From NCBI RefSeq assembly GCF_010731855.1, contig NZ_AP022620.1, positions 2,480,001 to 2,544,000 on the forward strand: a stretch of DNA of 64,000 nucleotides, given 5' to 3'. A program made the position numbers and the translations under genes. This document shows positions 41,943-49,846 of this stretch, piece by piece. A model generated the notes under the pieces. The model ran no database searches. It was given only the letters and a program-made list of their open reading frames with translations, and was not told the origin of the DNA. Numbering within the stretch: the stretch's first letter is position 1; each line of letters begins with the position of its first letter. Source of the stretch: Mycolicibacterium anyangense. GTDB lineage: Bacteria; Actinomycetota; Actinomycetes; Mycobacteriales; Mycobacteriaceae.

Positions 41943-42542
41943 TCAGCTCGGGATGGCGGCGCTGTCAGGGACGACGACCGCGAACAGATCGCCCAGCGCA
42001 GCAAGGCTCGCCACCTGCAGAGCCTGGGCAGCTACCGGCTCGCCGGTGAGACCCGGCAGGGCCCGGGTGGCGGTGGCTGCCGCGACCACGGTCGGGGCAT
42101 AACCCAGGTTGAACGCTCCCCTGGCGGTCGAGTTCACGCACATGTGCGTCATGAAGCCCGCGATCACCAGGTTCTGCGCACCTACCGCCTTGAGCCGGGC
42201 ATCGAGGTCGGTCTCGACGAACGAGTTCGGGTAGTTCTTCACGACCACCGGCTCGCCGCCGCGCGGGGCAACGCGCTCGACGATCGCGCCACTGTGTCCG
42301 CTCACGTCATAGAGCGAGCCAGGCCCGTCATCGTGCTGGATGTGGATGATCGGGATCCCGGCCGAGCGCGCCCGGTCCAGCAGCGCCGCCGTCTCATCGA
42401 GCGCGGCCTGCACACCCTCGAGCTCCATCACACCCTCGGTATAGGTGTTCTGGCAGTCGATCAGGATCAGCGTGGACTCGGCCAGGCTCACCGGTTGCAG
42501 GGGCAGATCGGCCAGCGCGCGAAGGGTGGTGGGGTTGCTCAT
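41943..42542 (-). CDS. isochorismatase-family cysteine hydrolase
   Basis: 199-residue alpha/beta hydrolase of the isochorismatase/nicotinamidase superfamily. The catalytic triad is visible: Asp in LILIDCQNTY, Lys in VVKNYPNSF and Cys in GFMTHMCVNSTAR. It starts 9 nt after the cysQ stop and looks like the last gene of the cysD-cysNC-cysQ transcript. Substrates in this family range from nicotinamide to ureides and isochorismate, and none can be assigned here. Confidence 0.85.
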   Translation of the reverse strand: MSNPTTLRALADLPLQPVSLAESTLILIDCQNTYTEGVMELEGVQAALDETAALLDRARSAGIPIIHIQHDDGPGSLYDVSGHSGAIVERVAPRGGEPVVVKNYPNSFVETDLDARLKAVGAQNLVIAGFMTHMCVNSTARGAFNLGYAPTVVAAATATRALPGLTGEPVAAQALQVASLAALGDLFAVVVPDSAAIPS

Positions 42543-42551
42543 ATCGTCACG

Positions 42552-43280
42552 CTACTTCGTGACGGCCAGCACCGCCTCCGCATACTCCGGCCGGCACACG
42601 ATCAGATCGGGTAACAGCGGATCAGCACGGTTGTACAGCAGCGGCGAACCGTCGATCCGCGACGTGTACAGCCCCGCGGCACGAGCCACCGCCACCGGGG
42701 CCGCAGAGTCCCACTCGTACTGCCCACCGGCGTGCACGTAGACATCGGCCCGGCCCTGCACCACCGCGGCGACCTTCGCTCCGGCCGAACCCATTTCGAC
42801 CAGAGTGCCGCCGAGCGCGTCGCGCACCTGCAGGGCGACCGCAGGTGGCCTGGTGCGCGATACCACCACCCGCGGGGCCTGCGGCCCTTCCGGTGGTGCG
42901 GCGACGGTCGGCGTGGCCAGGGTGACGCCCTGGGCGGGCAGTGCCACCGCCCCGGCGATCAGCTCACCGTCCTGCCACAGCGCCACATGCACCGCCCAGT
43001 CATCGCGGTCGAGCTCGGAGAACTCCCGGGTGCCATCGAGGGGGTCGACGATCCAGACCCGCGGGCTGCTCAACCGCACCGGGTTGTCCACGCCCTCTTC
43101 GGAGAGCACCGCATCGGCGGGCCGAGCCTTGGCCAGCGCCTCCATCAGGTAATCGTGAGAGCGCTTGTCGCCGGCCGCTTTTCGTTCGGCAGCTGTGGCA
43201 TCGGCCAGCTCGGTCCGGACGCCCAGGAGCAGTTCACCGGCTTCGGTGGCCAGCGTCGCGGCCAGCTCGTGATCGCTCAT
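42552..43280 (-). CDS. cysQ: 3'(2'),5'-bisphosphate nucleotidase
   Basis: Inositol-monophosphatase-fold phosphatase of 242 residues that removes the 3'-phosphate from PAP/PAPS, recycling the by-product of sulfate activation. Metal-binding motifs are LSEEG, DPLDGTREF and WDSAAP. The ATG overlaps the cysNC stop by 4 nt (ATGA), so the genes are coupled. In M. tuberculosis cysQ lies elsewhere (from memory); joining it to cysDNC makes a self-contained sulfate-activation operon. Confidence 0.92.
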   Translation of the reverse strand: MSDHELAATLATEAGELLLGVRTELADATAAERKAAGDKRSHDYLMEALAKARPADAVLSEEGVDNPVRLSSPRVWIVDPLDGTREFSELDRDDWAVHVALWQDGELIAGAVALPAQGVTLATPTVAAPPEGPQAPRVVVSRTRPPAVALQVRDALGGTLVEMGSAGAKVAAVVQGRADVYVHAGGQYEWDSAAPVAVARAAGLYTSRIDGSPLLYNRADPLLPDLIVCRPEYAEAVLAVTK

Positions 43281-45127
43281 CGCGCCGTTTCCAGCAGCTC
43301 GATCACCTGTTCGGCCAACTCGTCCGGGCCGTGGTCCGGTGTCAGCCGCAGGTCGGGATTCTTGGGCCGCTGATATGGGCTGTCGATCCCAGTGAAGTGG
43401 GTGATCTCCCCGGCCCGGGCCTTGGCGTACAAGCCCTTCGGGTCGCGCTTCTCGCAGTCCTCCAGCGGGGTGTCGACGAAGATCTCGAAGAACTCCACGC
43501 CCTGATCGGTGTGCACCGTGCGGGCCAGTTCGCGATGCTCCTCCAGCGGGCTGATCGCCGGCACCAGTACCGTGAGACCGGCGTCGGCCATCAGGGTGGC
43601 GACGTGCGCCAGCCGGCGCAGGTTCTCGGCCCGGTCGGCCATCGAGAAGCCGAGGTCGGCGTTCAGGCCGTGGCGCAGGTTGTCACCGTCGAGAATGTAA
43701 GCGGGGCAACCATGTTCGAGAAGCTTCTGCTCGACGAGCACCGCCACCGATGACTTGCCCGACCCGGACAGGCCGGTGAACCACAGCGTGCGGCCCTTGG
43801 TCAGCCGGTCACCTGCGGTCACCAGCGACTGATGCCGCACGGTGTTCGGGGTGGCAGCGCGGTTGGCGACGGGCGTGGTGTCGCGGACCATGCCCGCGGC
43901 CACCGTCACGTTGTTATCGGGGTCGATCAGGATGAATGAACCGGTGGCCGAGTTGCGTGAGTATTCGTCAAGCAGCAATGGCACCTGGGTACGCAGCGTG
44001 ACGCGGCCGAGTTCGTTGAGCTTCAATGCCGTTGCGCTCTTGTCGCGGTGCAGAGTGTTGACGTCGAGGCGATAGTCCAGCGCGGCCACCCGGGCCCTGG
44101 TGGTGCGGGTGGTCTGCTTGATGATGTAGTCGCGGCCCGGCTCCAGCGCGGCATCGTCGGCCATCCAGCACACCGTGGCGTCGAACTCACTGGTGACGAC
44201 CGGCTGATTCTGTGGACGGGCCAGCAGGTCACCGCGGGAGATGTCGATGTCGTCGGCCAGGCTGATCGACACCGCCATTGGCGGGAACGCCTCGTCCACG
44301 GGACCGGTCGGACCGTCAATCGCGGTGATGTGACTGGTTTTTCCACTCGGCAGCACCACGACCTCGTCGCCGGGGCGCAGCACACCCCCGGCCACGGTAC
44401 CGGCGTAGCTGCGATGGTCGGCGTGCTGAAGAGTCTGCGGACGGATCACGTACTGCACCGGGAATCGGACATCGACCAGGTTGCGGTCACCGGCGACGTA
44501 GACGTCCTCGAGGTGGCTCAGCAGCGGCTGGCCGTCGTACCACGGCGCCTTATCCGACTTGGTCACCACGTTGTCGCCATTGAGCGCCGACATCGGGATG
44601 GTCGTGACATCCTGGATGTCCAGGCGTGCGGCGAAGGCGTGGAATTCGTCGCGAATCCAGTTGAACCGCTCCTCATCCCAGTTGATGAGATCCATCTTGT
44701 TGACGGCGAGCACCACATGCTGCACACCGAGCAGCGACGCCAGAAAGGCATGCCGGCGGGACTGCTCGAGCAGACCGTGGCGGGCATCGACGAGCACGAT
44801 CACCAGCTGGGCGGTCGAGGTTCCGGTCACCATGTTGCGGGTGTACTGGATGTGGCCAGGCGTGTCAGCGATGATGAATTTCCGCTTGGCCGTGGCGAAG
44901 TAGCGGTAGGCCACGTCGATGGTGATGCCCTGTTCGCGCTCCGAACGCAGCCCGTCGGTCACCAACGCGAGGTCGGTGTAGTCGTTACCGCGCTCCCGCG
45001 AGGTCCGTTCCACGGCCGCGAGCTGGTCCTCCATGACGGCCTTCGAGTCGTAGAGCAACCGCCCGATCAGGGTGGATTTGCCGTCGTCGACCGAGCCGGC
45101 GGTAGCGATCCTCAGCAATGTGCTCAT
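43277..45127 (-). CDS. cysNC: bifunctional sulfate adenylyltransferase subunit 1 / APS kinase
   Basis: 616-residue fusion. The N-terminal GTPase (GSVDDGKSTL Walker A, DTPGH, NKMD) drives APS formation together with CysD. The C-terminal APS kinase (GLSGSGKSS Walker A, about residue 440 onward) makes PAPS. The ATG at 45127 overlaps the cysD stop by one base. A longer frame extends to 45280 but lies inside cysD and is not family-like. Length and layout match the mycobacterial CysNC. Confidence 0.95.
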   Translation of the reverse strand: MSTLLRIATAGSVDDGKSTLIGRLLYDSKAVMEDQLAAVERTSRERGNDYTDLALVTDGLRSEREQGITIDVAYRYFATAKRKFIIADTPGHIQYTRNMVTGTSTAQLVIVLVDARHGLLEQSRRHAFLASLLGVQHVVLAVNKMDLINWDEERFNWIRDEFHAFAARLDIQDVTTIPMSALNGDNVVTKSDKAPWYDGQPLLSHLEDVYVAGDRNLVDVRFPVQYVIRPQTLQHADHRSYAGTVAGGVLRPGDEVVVLPSGKTSHITAIDGPTGPVDEAFPPMAVSISLADDIDISRGDLLARPQNQPVVTSEFDATVCWMADDAALEPGRDYIIKQTTRTTRARVAALDYRLDVNTLHRDKSATALKLNELGRVTLRTQVPLLLDEYSRNSATGSFILIDPDNNVTVAAGMVRDTTPVANRAATPNTVRHQSLVTAGDRLTKGRTLWFTGLSGSGKSSVAVLVEQKLLEHGCPAYILDGDNLRHGLNADLGFSMADRAENLRRLAHVATLMADAGLTVLVPAISPLEEHRELARTVHTDQGVEFFEIFVDTPLEDCEKRDPKGLYAKARAGEITHFTGIDSPYQRPKNPDLRLTPDHGPDELAEQVIELLETAR

Positions 45128-46056
45128 CAGAAGTAGCCCTCCCGCTTGCGGTCTTCCATACCGGCCTCGGAAATACGGTCGTCGGCGCGGGTGGCGCCAC
45201 GTTCGGTCAGCCGCGACACCGCGGTCTCGGCGATCACGTCCTCGACGGTCGATGCCGTCGACTCCACGCAACCGGTGCACGTCACGTCACCCACGGTGCG
45301 GAACCGCACCGAGGTCTCGAACACCTCCTCGTCGGCGCCCGGCTGCATGAATTCGTGGACGGCCAGCAGCATTCCGTCGCGCTTGAACACCGGTCGGGTG
45401 TGGGCGTAGTAGATCGCCGGCAGGCCGATCTCCTCGGCACCGATGTAGGCCCAGATGTCGTACTCGGTCCAGTTCGACAGCGGAAAGACCCGGATGTGCT
45501 CACCCTTGCGGTGCCGACCGTTGTAGAGGTTCCACAGTTCGGGGCGCTGGGCCTTGGGATCCCACTGACCGAATTCGTCGCGGAACGAGAACACCCGCTC
45601 CTTGGCGCGCGCCTTCTCCTCGTCACGGCGCGCACCGCCGAAGGCGGCGTCGAACTTGTTCTCCCGGATGCCACGCAGCAGGGTGACGGTCTGCAGCGGA
45701 TTGCGCGAAGGTCCGTTGTCGACCACCCGGCCCGCGGCGATGTCCTCTTCCACACTGGCCACCACCAGCCGCAGGTTGTGCCGCTGCACCAGCTCGTCGC
45801 GGGTGGCGATGACCTCTTCAAAGTTGTGCCCGGTGTCGACGTGCATCACCGGGAACGGCAGCCGGCCCGGCGCGAACGCCTTGATGGCCAGGTGCAGCAT
45901 CACGATGGAGTCCTTGCCGCCGGAGAACAGCAGCACGGGCCGCTCGAACTCGGCCGCGACCTCGCGGATGATGTGGATCGCCTCGGCCTCCAGGGACCGC
46001 AGGTGGCTCAGCTCGTACTGCCCCGGCTTGGGACGTTCGACCGCCGGACTCGCCAT
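45127..46056 (-). CDS. cysD: sulfate adenylyltransferase subunit 2
   Basis: ATP-sulfurylase small subunit of 309 residues, which couples with CysNC to make APS from sulfate and ATP. It has the PP-loop SGGKDS, the conserved HVDTGHNF and the C-terminal RTVGDVTCTG. A good promoter is found 52-80 nt upstream and AGGA lies before the ATG. It heads the operon cysD-cysNC-cysQ-hydrolase. Confidence 0.96.
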   Translation of the reverse strand: MASPAVERPKPGQYELSHLRSLEAEAIHIIREVAAEFERPVLLFSGGKDSIVMLHLAIKAFAPGRLPFPVMHVDTGHNFEEVIATRDELVQRHNLRLVVASVEEDIAAGRVVDNGPSRNPLQTVTLLRGIRENKFDAAFGGARRDEEKARAKERVFSFRDEFGQWDPKAQRPELWNLYNGRHRKGEHIRVFPLSNWTEYDIWAYIGAEEIGLPAIYYAHTRPVFKRDGMLLAVHEFMQPGADEEVFETSVRFRTVGDVTCTGCVESTASTVEDVIAETAVSRLTERGATRADDRISEAGMEDRKREGYF

Positions 46057-46107
46057 AGTTTCCTCGTAAAGTTGGTAGATTTGACCAGAATTACAAAGCT
46101 AGTCGGG

Positions 46108-46136
46108 AATCTAGCCAGCGAGGTCCCCGAAGTCAA
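46108..46136 (-). promoter_or_regulatory. SigA-type promoter of the cysD operon
   Basis: On the minus strand TTGACT (46131-46136) and TAGATT (46108-46113) are separated by exactly 17 nt, predicting a leader of about 45 nt before the cysD ATG. A GCTAG/CTAGC inverted repeat overlaps the -10 and could be an operator. Confidence 0.7.
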
Positions 46137-46168
46137 GGGTTTGATTCACGTCCCAGACGCGCCGACCC

Positions 46169-46771
46169 TCAGCCCACCGCAACGTGATCGGCGCAGTCCA
46201 CCCGCAGATCCGACACCGCCATCGGGGTGTCATAGAACAGGCAGCGGTAGCTTCGCGACTGCCCCATCTCCACCCCGAGATGGGTGCACGTGCTGCACGC
46301 CCGGCTCACCGGCAGCAGTCCCGCATCGTGCAGCTGCCCGATCACCACGATCAGGCTGTCGAGCAGCTGTTCACTCTCGGCGCGGTCCAGCTTCGACGTC
46401 GCCATCTCGGCAGGAGCGGTCCACCGGTGCACCGAGGCGGCCACCTTGCGCCCGGCGGCGGTGAGGATGAGCTCGTGGCTGCGGCGGTCCGACGGATCGC
46501 GCCGCCGGGTGATCAGCCCCTTACGGATCAGCGTCCCGACCGCATCACTGACGGTGGGGTCGGAGACGTTGAGCTCGCGCGCCAGGGTGGTGCTGCGCGC
46601 GGCCGGCGGCGGCCCGACGTACAACCAGCTCAGCACCCGCAGTTGGGTGCTGGACAGGTCGTTGGCCTCGGCCGCCCGCCGGGCCAGCACGTGCAGCGCG
46701 TCCCCGATGCGGTCCAGCGCCCCGACGATCTTCGAGTCGAGGCTCCGGTGACGTTCTTCGCCGTGCCTCAG
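46169..46771 (-). CDS. MarR-family regulator with C-terminal cysteine motif
   Basis: Winged-helix regulator with the MarR core ([47 protein letters not shown]). It has an unusual C-terminal tail with four cysteines, C-x2-C-x14-C-x15-C, suited to a metal or Fe-S site or to thiol sensing. The start is unclear. No in-frame ATG, GTG or TTG exists between 46918 (deep inside canA) and a GTG at 46690, which would remove the first dimerisation helix. I extend to a CTG at 46771 overlapping the canA stop. It sits between canA and cysD, so it may control sulfate assimilation. Confidence 0.7.
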   Translation of the reverse strand: MRHGEERHRSLDSKIVGALDRIGDALHVLARRAAEANDLSSTQLRVLSWLYVGPPPAARSTTLARELNVSDPTVSDAVGTLIRKGLITRRRDPSDRRSHELILTAAGRKVAASVHRWTAPAEMATSKLDRAESEQLLDSLIVVIGQLHDAGLLPVSRACSTCTHLGVEMGQSRSYRCLFYDTPMAVSDLRVDCADHVAVG

Positions 46772-47259
46772 AGAACGACCTCGTTGAGCGTGCCGGTCGC
46801 CACGTCGAAGACGAAGCCCCGCAGCGACTCGTGCTTGGTGACGAACGGGCTGAGCTCGATGCGCCGCAGCGACTGGCGGACATCCTCTTCCACGTCGGGG
46901 AACGCCTCGGCGGCCCACTCCGGCTTGATACCGGTCTCGTCCTGCAGATCGCGCTTGAAGGCGTCGTCGGTGAACGTCAGCATGCCGCAGTCGGTGTGGT
47001 GGATGAGGATGATCTCCTTGGTGCCCAGCAGCCGCTGGCTGATGGCCAGCGAGCGGATCTCGTCATCGGTGACCACCCCGCCGGCATTGCGGATCACATG
47101 GGCCTCACCGTCATTGAGGCCCAGGATCCGGTAGACGTCCAGCCGCGCGTCCATGCACGCAACCACGGCGACGTGCTTGCTCGGCGGCAGCGGCAGGGGG
47201 CCGGAAAAGGTCTTGGCGTACTCGACGTTGTTGGCCAGATACTCGTCGGTGACGGTCAC
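46768..47259 (-). CDS. canA: beta-carbonic anhydrase (Rv1284/CanA type)
   Basis: Zinc enzyme of 163 residues, the same length as M. tuberculosis Rv1284, interconverting CO2 and bicarbonate. Ligands Cys35, His88 and Cys91 and the Asp37-Arg39 dyad are all in place. GTG 47259 is chosen because AGGAGG lies 5 nt upstream and the protein then begins like Rv1284; the in-frame ATG upstream adds an unlikely tail. The canA-cysD neighbourhood is conserved with M. tuberculosis (from memory), though a MarR gene intervenes here. Confidence 0.94.
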   Translation of the reverse strand: MTVTDEYLANNVEYAKTFSGPLPLPPSKHVAVVACMDARLDVYRILGLNDGEAHVIRNAGGVVTDDEIRSLAISQRLLGTKEIILIHHTDCGMLTFTDDAFKRDLQDETGIKPEWAAEAFPDVEEDVRQSLRRIELSPFVTKHESLRGFVFDVATGTLNEVVL

Positions 47260-47393
47260 TGGATCCTCCTGATTCGGTTGGCACACAACATTCCGGGTGG
47301 ATCGTAAGTTCCGGCAACCACCAAGATCACCAGTGAGAATCACCCCGATTTCAATAGTTAGGATTCCTCGGCATCTGGCGCAGCCTACGTCCC

Positions 47394-48878
47394 ATGCCCA
47401 AACTCTCCCGCAGCGACTGGTACGACCTCGCTCGCGACACCAACTGGACGTTCCGCTACGTCACCGAGGAGGAAGCGTTCCCCGAGGCACTCTCCGGCTC
47501 ACATCGCGTGTCGACGGAGGGCTGGCTGAAGTGGGACGAGCCTTACAAGATCGGCTACCGCGAGTACGTCCACAACCAGGTCACCAAGGACACCACCACC
47601 TATTCGCTGAAGAACGCGATCGGGCGTTCCAAGCTGTTCGACGCCCTCGATCCCGGCTGGAAGTCGGTGATCGTCGCGCACTACGGGGCCATCACCATGC
47701 CCGAATATCTCGCCTCCATCGGCGAGGCGCGGATGGGCCGGTTCGGCCGCGCCGCGGCGTGGCGCAACACGGCGACGTTCGGCACCCTCGACGAGATCCG
47801 GCACGGACAGATCCAGGCCTTCTTCCCTTACGGCCTGCTCGACAAGGAGCCGCGCGGAGACTGGGCGCTCAAGGCCTTCCACACCAACGACTGGATCGTG
47901 CTGGCCGTGCGCTACCTGTTCGACGACATGTTCGTCGCCAACGACGCGACCTCCATCGCGCTGCAACTGACGTTCACCCTCGAGACCGGGTTCACCAACC
48001 TGCAGTTCCTCGGGATGGCCGCCGACGCGATCGACGTGGGCGACCTCGAGTTCGGCGCGCTGATCTCCTCGATCCAGACCGACGAGGCCCGCCATGCCCA
48101 GCAGGGTGAGCCGACGATCAAGGTGCTCATCGAGAACGGCGAGAAGGAGTGGGGCCAGTTCCTGATCGACCACATGTTCTGGCGGTCGTGGCGAATCTTC
48201 GCTCTGCTCACCGGGTTGTCGATGGATTACTACACCCCGCTGGAGAGCCGGCGGATGAGCTTCAAGGAGTTCATCGAGGACTGGGTGGTCAAGCAGTTCG
48301 CCGACCAGTTCCGCGACTTCGGCCTCGACCATCCCTGGTACTGGCAGGAATTCATCGACGAGCTGACCTGGTATCACCACGCCATCCACCTCGGGGTGTG
48401 GAACTACCGACCGACGGTCTGGTGGAACCCCGACGCCGGGGTGTCCGCCGAGGAACGGTTGTGGCTCGAGGAGAAGTACCCCGGCTGGAACCGCACCTTC
48501 GGCAGGCACTGGGACGTCATCACCGAGAACGTCCGCAACGGGGACATCGCGGCTACCCTGCCCGAGACGTTGCCCATCACCTGCAACCTGTGCCAGTTGC
48601 CGATCGTGCGGGCCGCCGGCGTGCTCGTCGGCGCCCACACCGACGCCGCTCCCCTGACCCACGTGCACGACGGTCGTCAGTACCTGTTCTGCTCGGAGCC
48701 CTGCCGGTGGATCTTCACCCAGCGCCCGGAGCGCTTCGCCGGCCATCAGTCGCTGATCGACCGGGTGCTCTCCGGCGAGATCAGTCCGCCCGACCTGGGC
48801 ACCGTGCTGGAGTACTTCGGCCTGTCGCCGGATGAACAGGGCCGCGACGCCGACGACTACGCCTGGGCAAAGAAGTGA
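47394..48878 (+). CDS. diiron monooxygenase hydroxylase alpha subunit (toluene/alkene monooxygenase type)
   Basis: 494-residue catalytic subunit of a soluble four-component diiron monooxygenase (TmoA, TouA, IsoA group). All six iron ligands fall at the same numbers as in toluene-4-monooxygenase: Glu104, Glu134, His137, Glu197, Glu231, His234. Likely substrates are small aromatics or alkenes. The C-terminal region adds two cysteine pairs (CNLC, FCSEPC) that T4MO lacks as far as I recall. First of five plus-strand genes ordered A-B-C-D-E. The start ATG lacks a strong ribosome-binding site; a 134-nt gap separates it from divergent canA. Confidence 0.9.
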   Translation: MPKLSRSDWYDLARDTNWTFRYVTEEEAFPEALSGSHRVSTEGWLKWDEPYKIGYREYVHNQVTKDTTTYSLKNAIGRSKLFDALDPGWKSVIVAHYGAITMPEYLASIGEARMGRFGRAAAWRNTATFGTLDEIRHGQIQAFFPYGLLDKEPRGDWALKAFHTNDWIVLAVRYLFDDMFVANDATSIALQLTFTLETGFTNLQFLGMAADAIDVGDLEFGALISSIQTDEARHAQQGEPTIKVLIENGEKEWGQFLIDHMFWRSWRIFALLTGLSMDYYTPLESRRMSFKEFIEDWVVKQFADQFRDFGLDHPWYWQEFIDELTWYHHAIHLGVWNYRPTVWWNPDAGVSAEERLWLEEKYPGWNRTFGRHWDVITENVRNGDIAATLPETLPITCNLCQLPIVRAAGVLVGAHTDAAPLTHVHDGRQYLFCSEPCRWIFTQRPERFAGHQSLIDRVLSGEISPPDLGTVLEYFGLSPDEQGRDADDYAWAKK

Positions 48879-48888
48879 CGCCGCGAGA

Positions 48889-48935
48889 CTGTAGTTATCG
48901 CGCTGATTACTCGCACTTTTGCTCGATAACTACAG
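48889..48935. repeat. inverted repeat in the gap between monooxygenase subunits A and B
   Basis: CTGTAGTTATCG (48889-48900) and CGATAACTACAG (48924-48935) form a perfect 12-bp stem with a 23-nt loop, just after the alpha-subunit stop. Inside an operon it could stabilise the upstream message or attenuate the downstream genes, or it may be a mobile palindromic unit. Confidence 0.7.
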
Positions 48936-48972
48936 GCTCGGCGAAGTCCTGGAACAAGACTGAGGAGACACC

Positions 48973-49218
48973 ATGGCACTGCTCCCGCTGACCGCCCTGT
49001 TCGAGGGTGACGTCCTGGAATTGCTCGTCCCGGTCGACGACGGTGACACCGTCGACTCGGTGAGCCGGCAGATCGCCCACCATGTGGTGGGCCGCCGGGT
49101 AGCCCGCAAGGATGCCCCGATTCGATTGCGGCACAACGGTTCCGTGCTCGATCCCGCGGTACCGATCGGGGCGGCTGGCGTTGGCCCGCTGGACCACGTC
49201 GAGGCGTTCTATGAGTGA
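48973..49218 (+). CDS. diiron monooxygenase hydroxylase gamma subunit (TmoB-like)
   Basis: 81-residue ubiquitin-like small subunit of the hydroxylase. The beginning (LLPLTALFEGD) and the C-terminal HNGSVLDP and DHVEAFYE segments fit the TmoB family. GAGGAGA precedes the ATG. Order and size within the A-B-C-D-E cluster support the assignment. Confidence 0.82.
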   Translation: MALLPLTALFEGDVLELLVPVDDGDTVDSVSRQIAHHVVGRRVARKDAPIRLRHNGSVLDPAVPIGAAGVGPLDHVEAFYE

Positions 49219-49543
49219 GACGCTGGCCTGGGCCCCGGTGGCCACCGTCGACGACCTCTGGGAAGGTGAGGTCGCCGAGTTCTACGTCGGTGATCAACCG
49301 ATCCTGTTGGCGCACTTACGCACCGGGGAGATCCGGGCCTACGAGGGAACCTGCCCACATGCCGGTTTCCCACTTGGCGACGGCGAGGTGGTCGACGACG
49401 TGCTGACCTGTTCGGCGCACAGCTGGGAGTTCGACCTGACCACCGGCAACGGGGTCAACCCACCGGGCTGCCGGTTGCGCAGCTACCCGGTGCGCCGCGA
49501 CGGCGACCAGATCGCGGTCCTGCTGAACGGAGAGAACACATGA
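49211..49543 (+). CDS. Rieske-type ferredoxin component (TmoC-like)
   Basis: 110-residue Rieske [2Fe-2S] protein that passes electrons to the hydroxylase. Ligands are Cys48/His50 in CPHAG and Cys67/His70 in CSAHSW. The ATG at 49211 overlaps the gamma-subunit gene by 8 nt; a longer frame from 49112 is out of family. No reductase gene that would feed this ferredoxin follows. Confidence 0.9.
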   Translation: MSETLAWAPVATVDDLWEGEVAEFYVGDQPILLAHLRTGEIRAYEGTCPHAGFPLGDGEVVDDVLTCSAHSWEFDLTTGNGVNPPGCRLRSYPVRRDGDQIAVLLNGENT

Positions 49544-49845
49544 CAACCATCGAGCCCAAGCTGGTCGGGCCGATTGTGCGCGGTTTCGACCCCGACGTGG
49601 TCGACGCCCTGACCGAGGCCATCGCGGTGGACAACCCCGACGCCGAGATCACCATCGACGACCATGCCGGCTACGTCCGCATCCACGCCGCCTGGTTCCT
49701 GCGGGTCACTCGGGCGAGCCTGGAAGAGGCTGCCGGACAACCCATTCCGCTGGCATCGCTGGAGCCGGCGATCGCCGGATTCGCCGGCCGGATGCGCTAC
49801 GTCGGCGACGACGAACTGCACTGGTTCCTGGAACGAGAGGACTGA
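49540..49845 (+). CDS. monooxygenase coupling/effector protein (TmoD-like)
   Basis: 101-residue regulatory protein that binds the hydroxylase and is needed for efficient turnover, without cofactors. It starts in the ferredoxin stop (ATGA). The pattern (LVGPIVRGFDPDVVDALTEAI and MRYVGDDELHWF) matches the TmoD/MmoB effector family in size and layout. Confidence 0.85.
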   Translation: MTTIEPKLVGPIVRGFDPDVVDALTEAIAVDNPDAEITIDDHAGYVRIHAAWFLRVTRASLEEAAGQPIPLASLEPAIAGFAGRMRYVGDDELHWFLERED

Positions 49846-49846
49846 C

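Noticed and set aside
46772..46918. ATG at 46918 as the start of the MarR gene
   Set aside because: It would overlap canA by about 150 nt and add an Arg-rich, non-family N-terminus.
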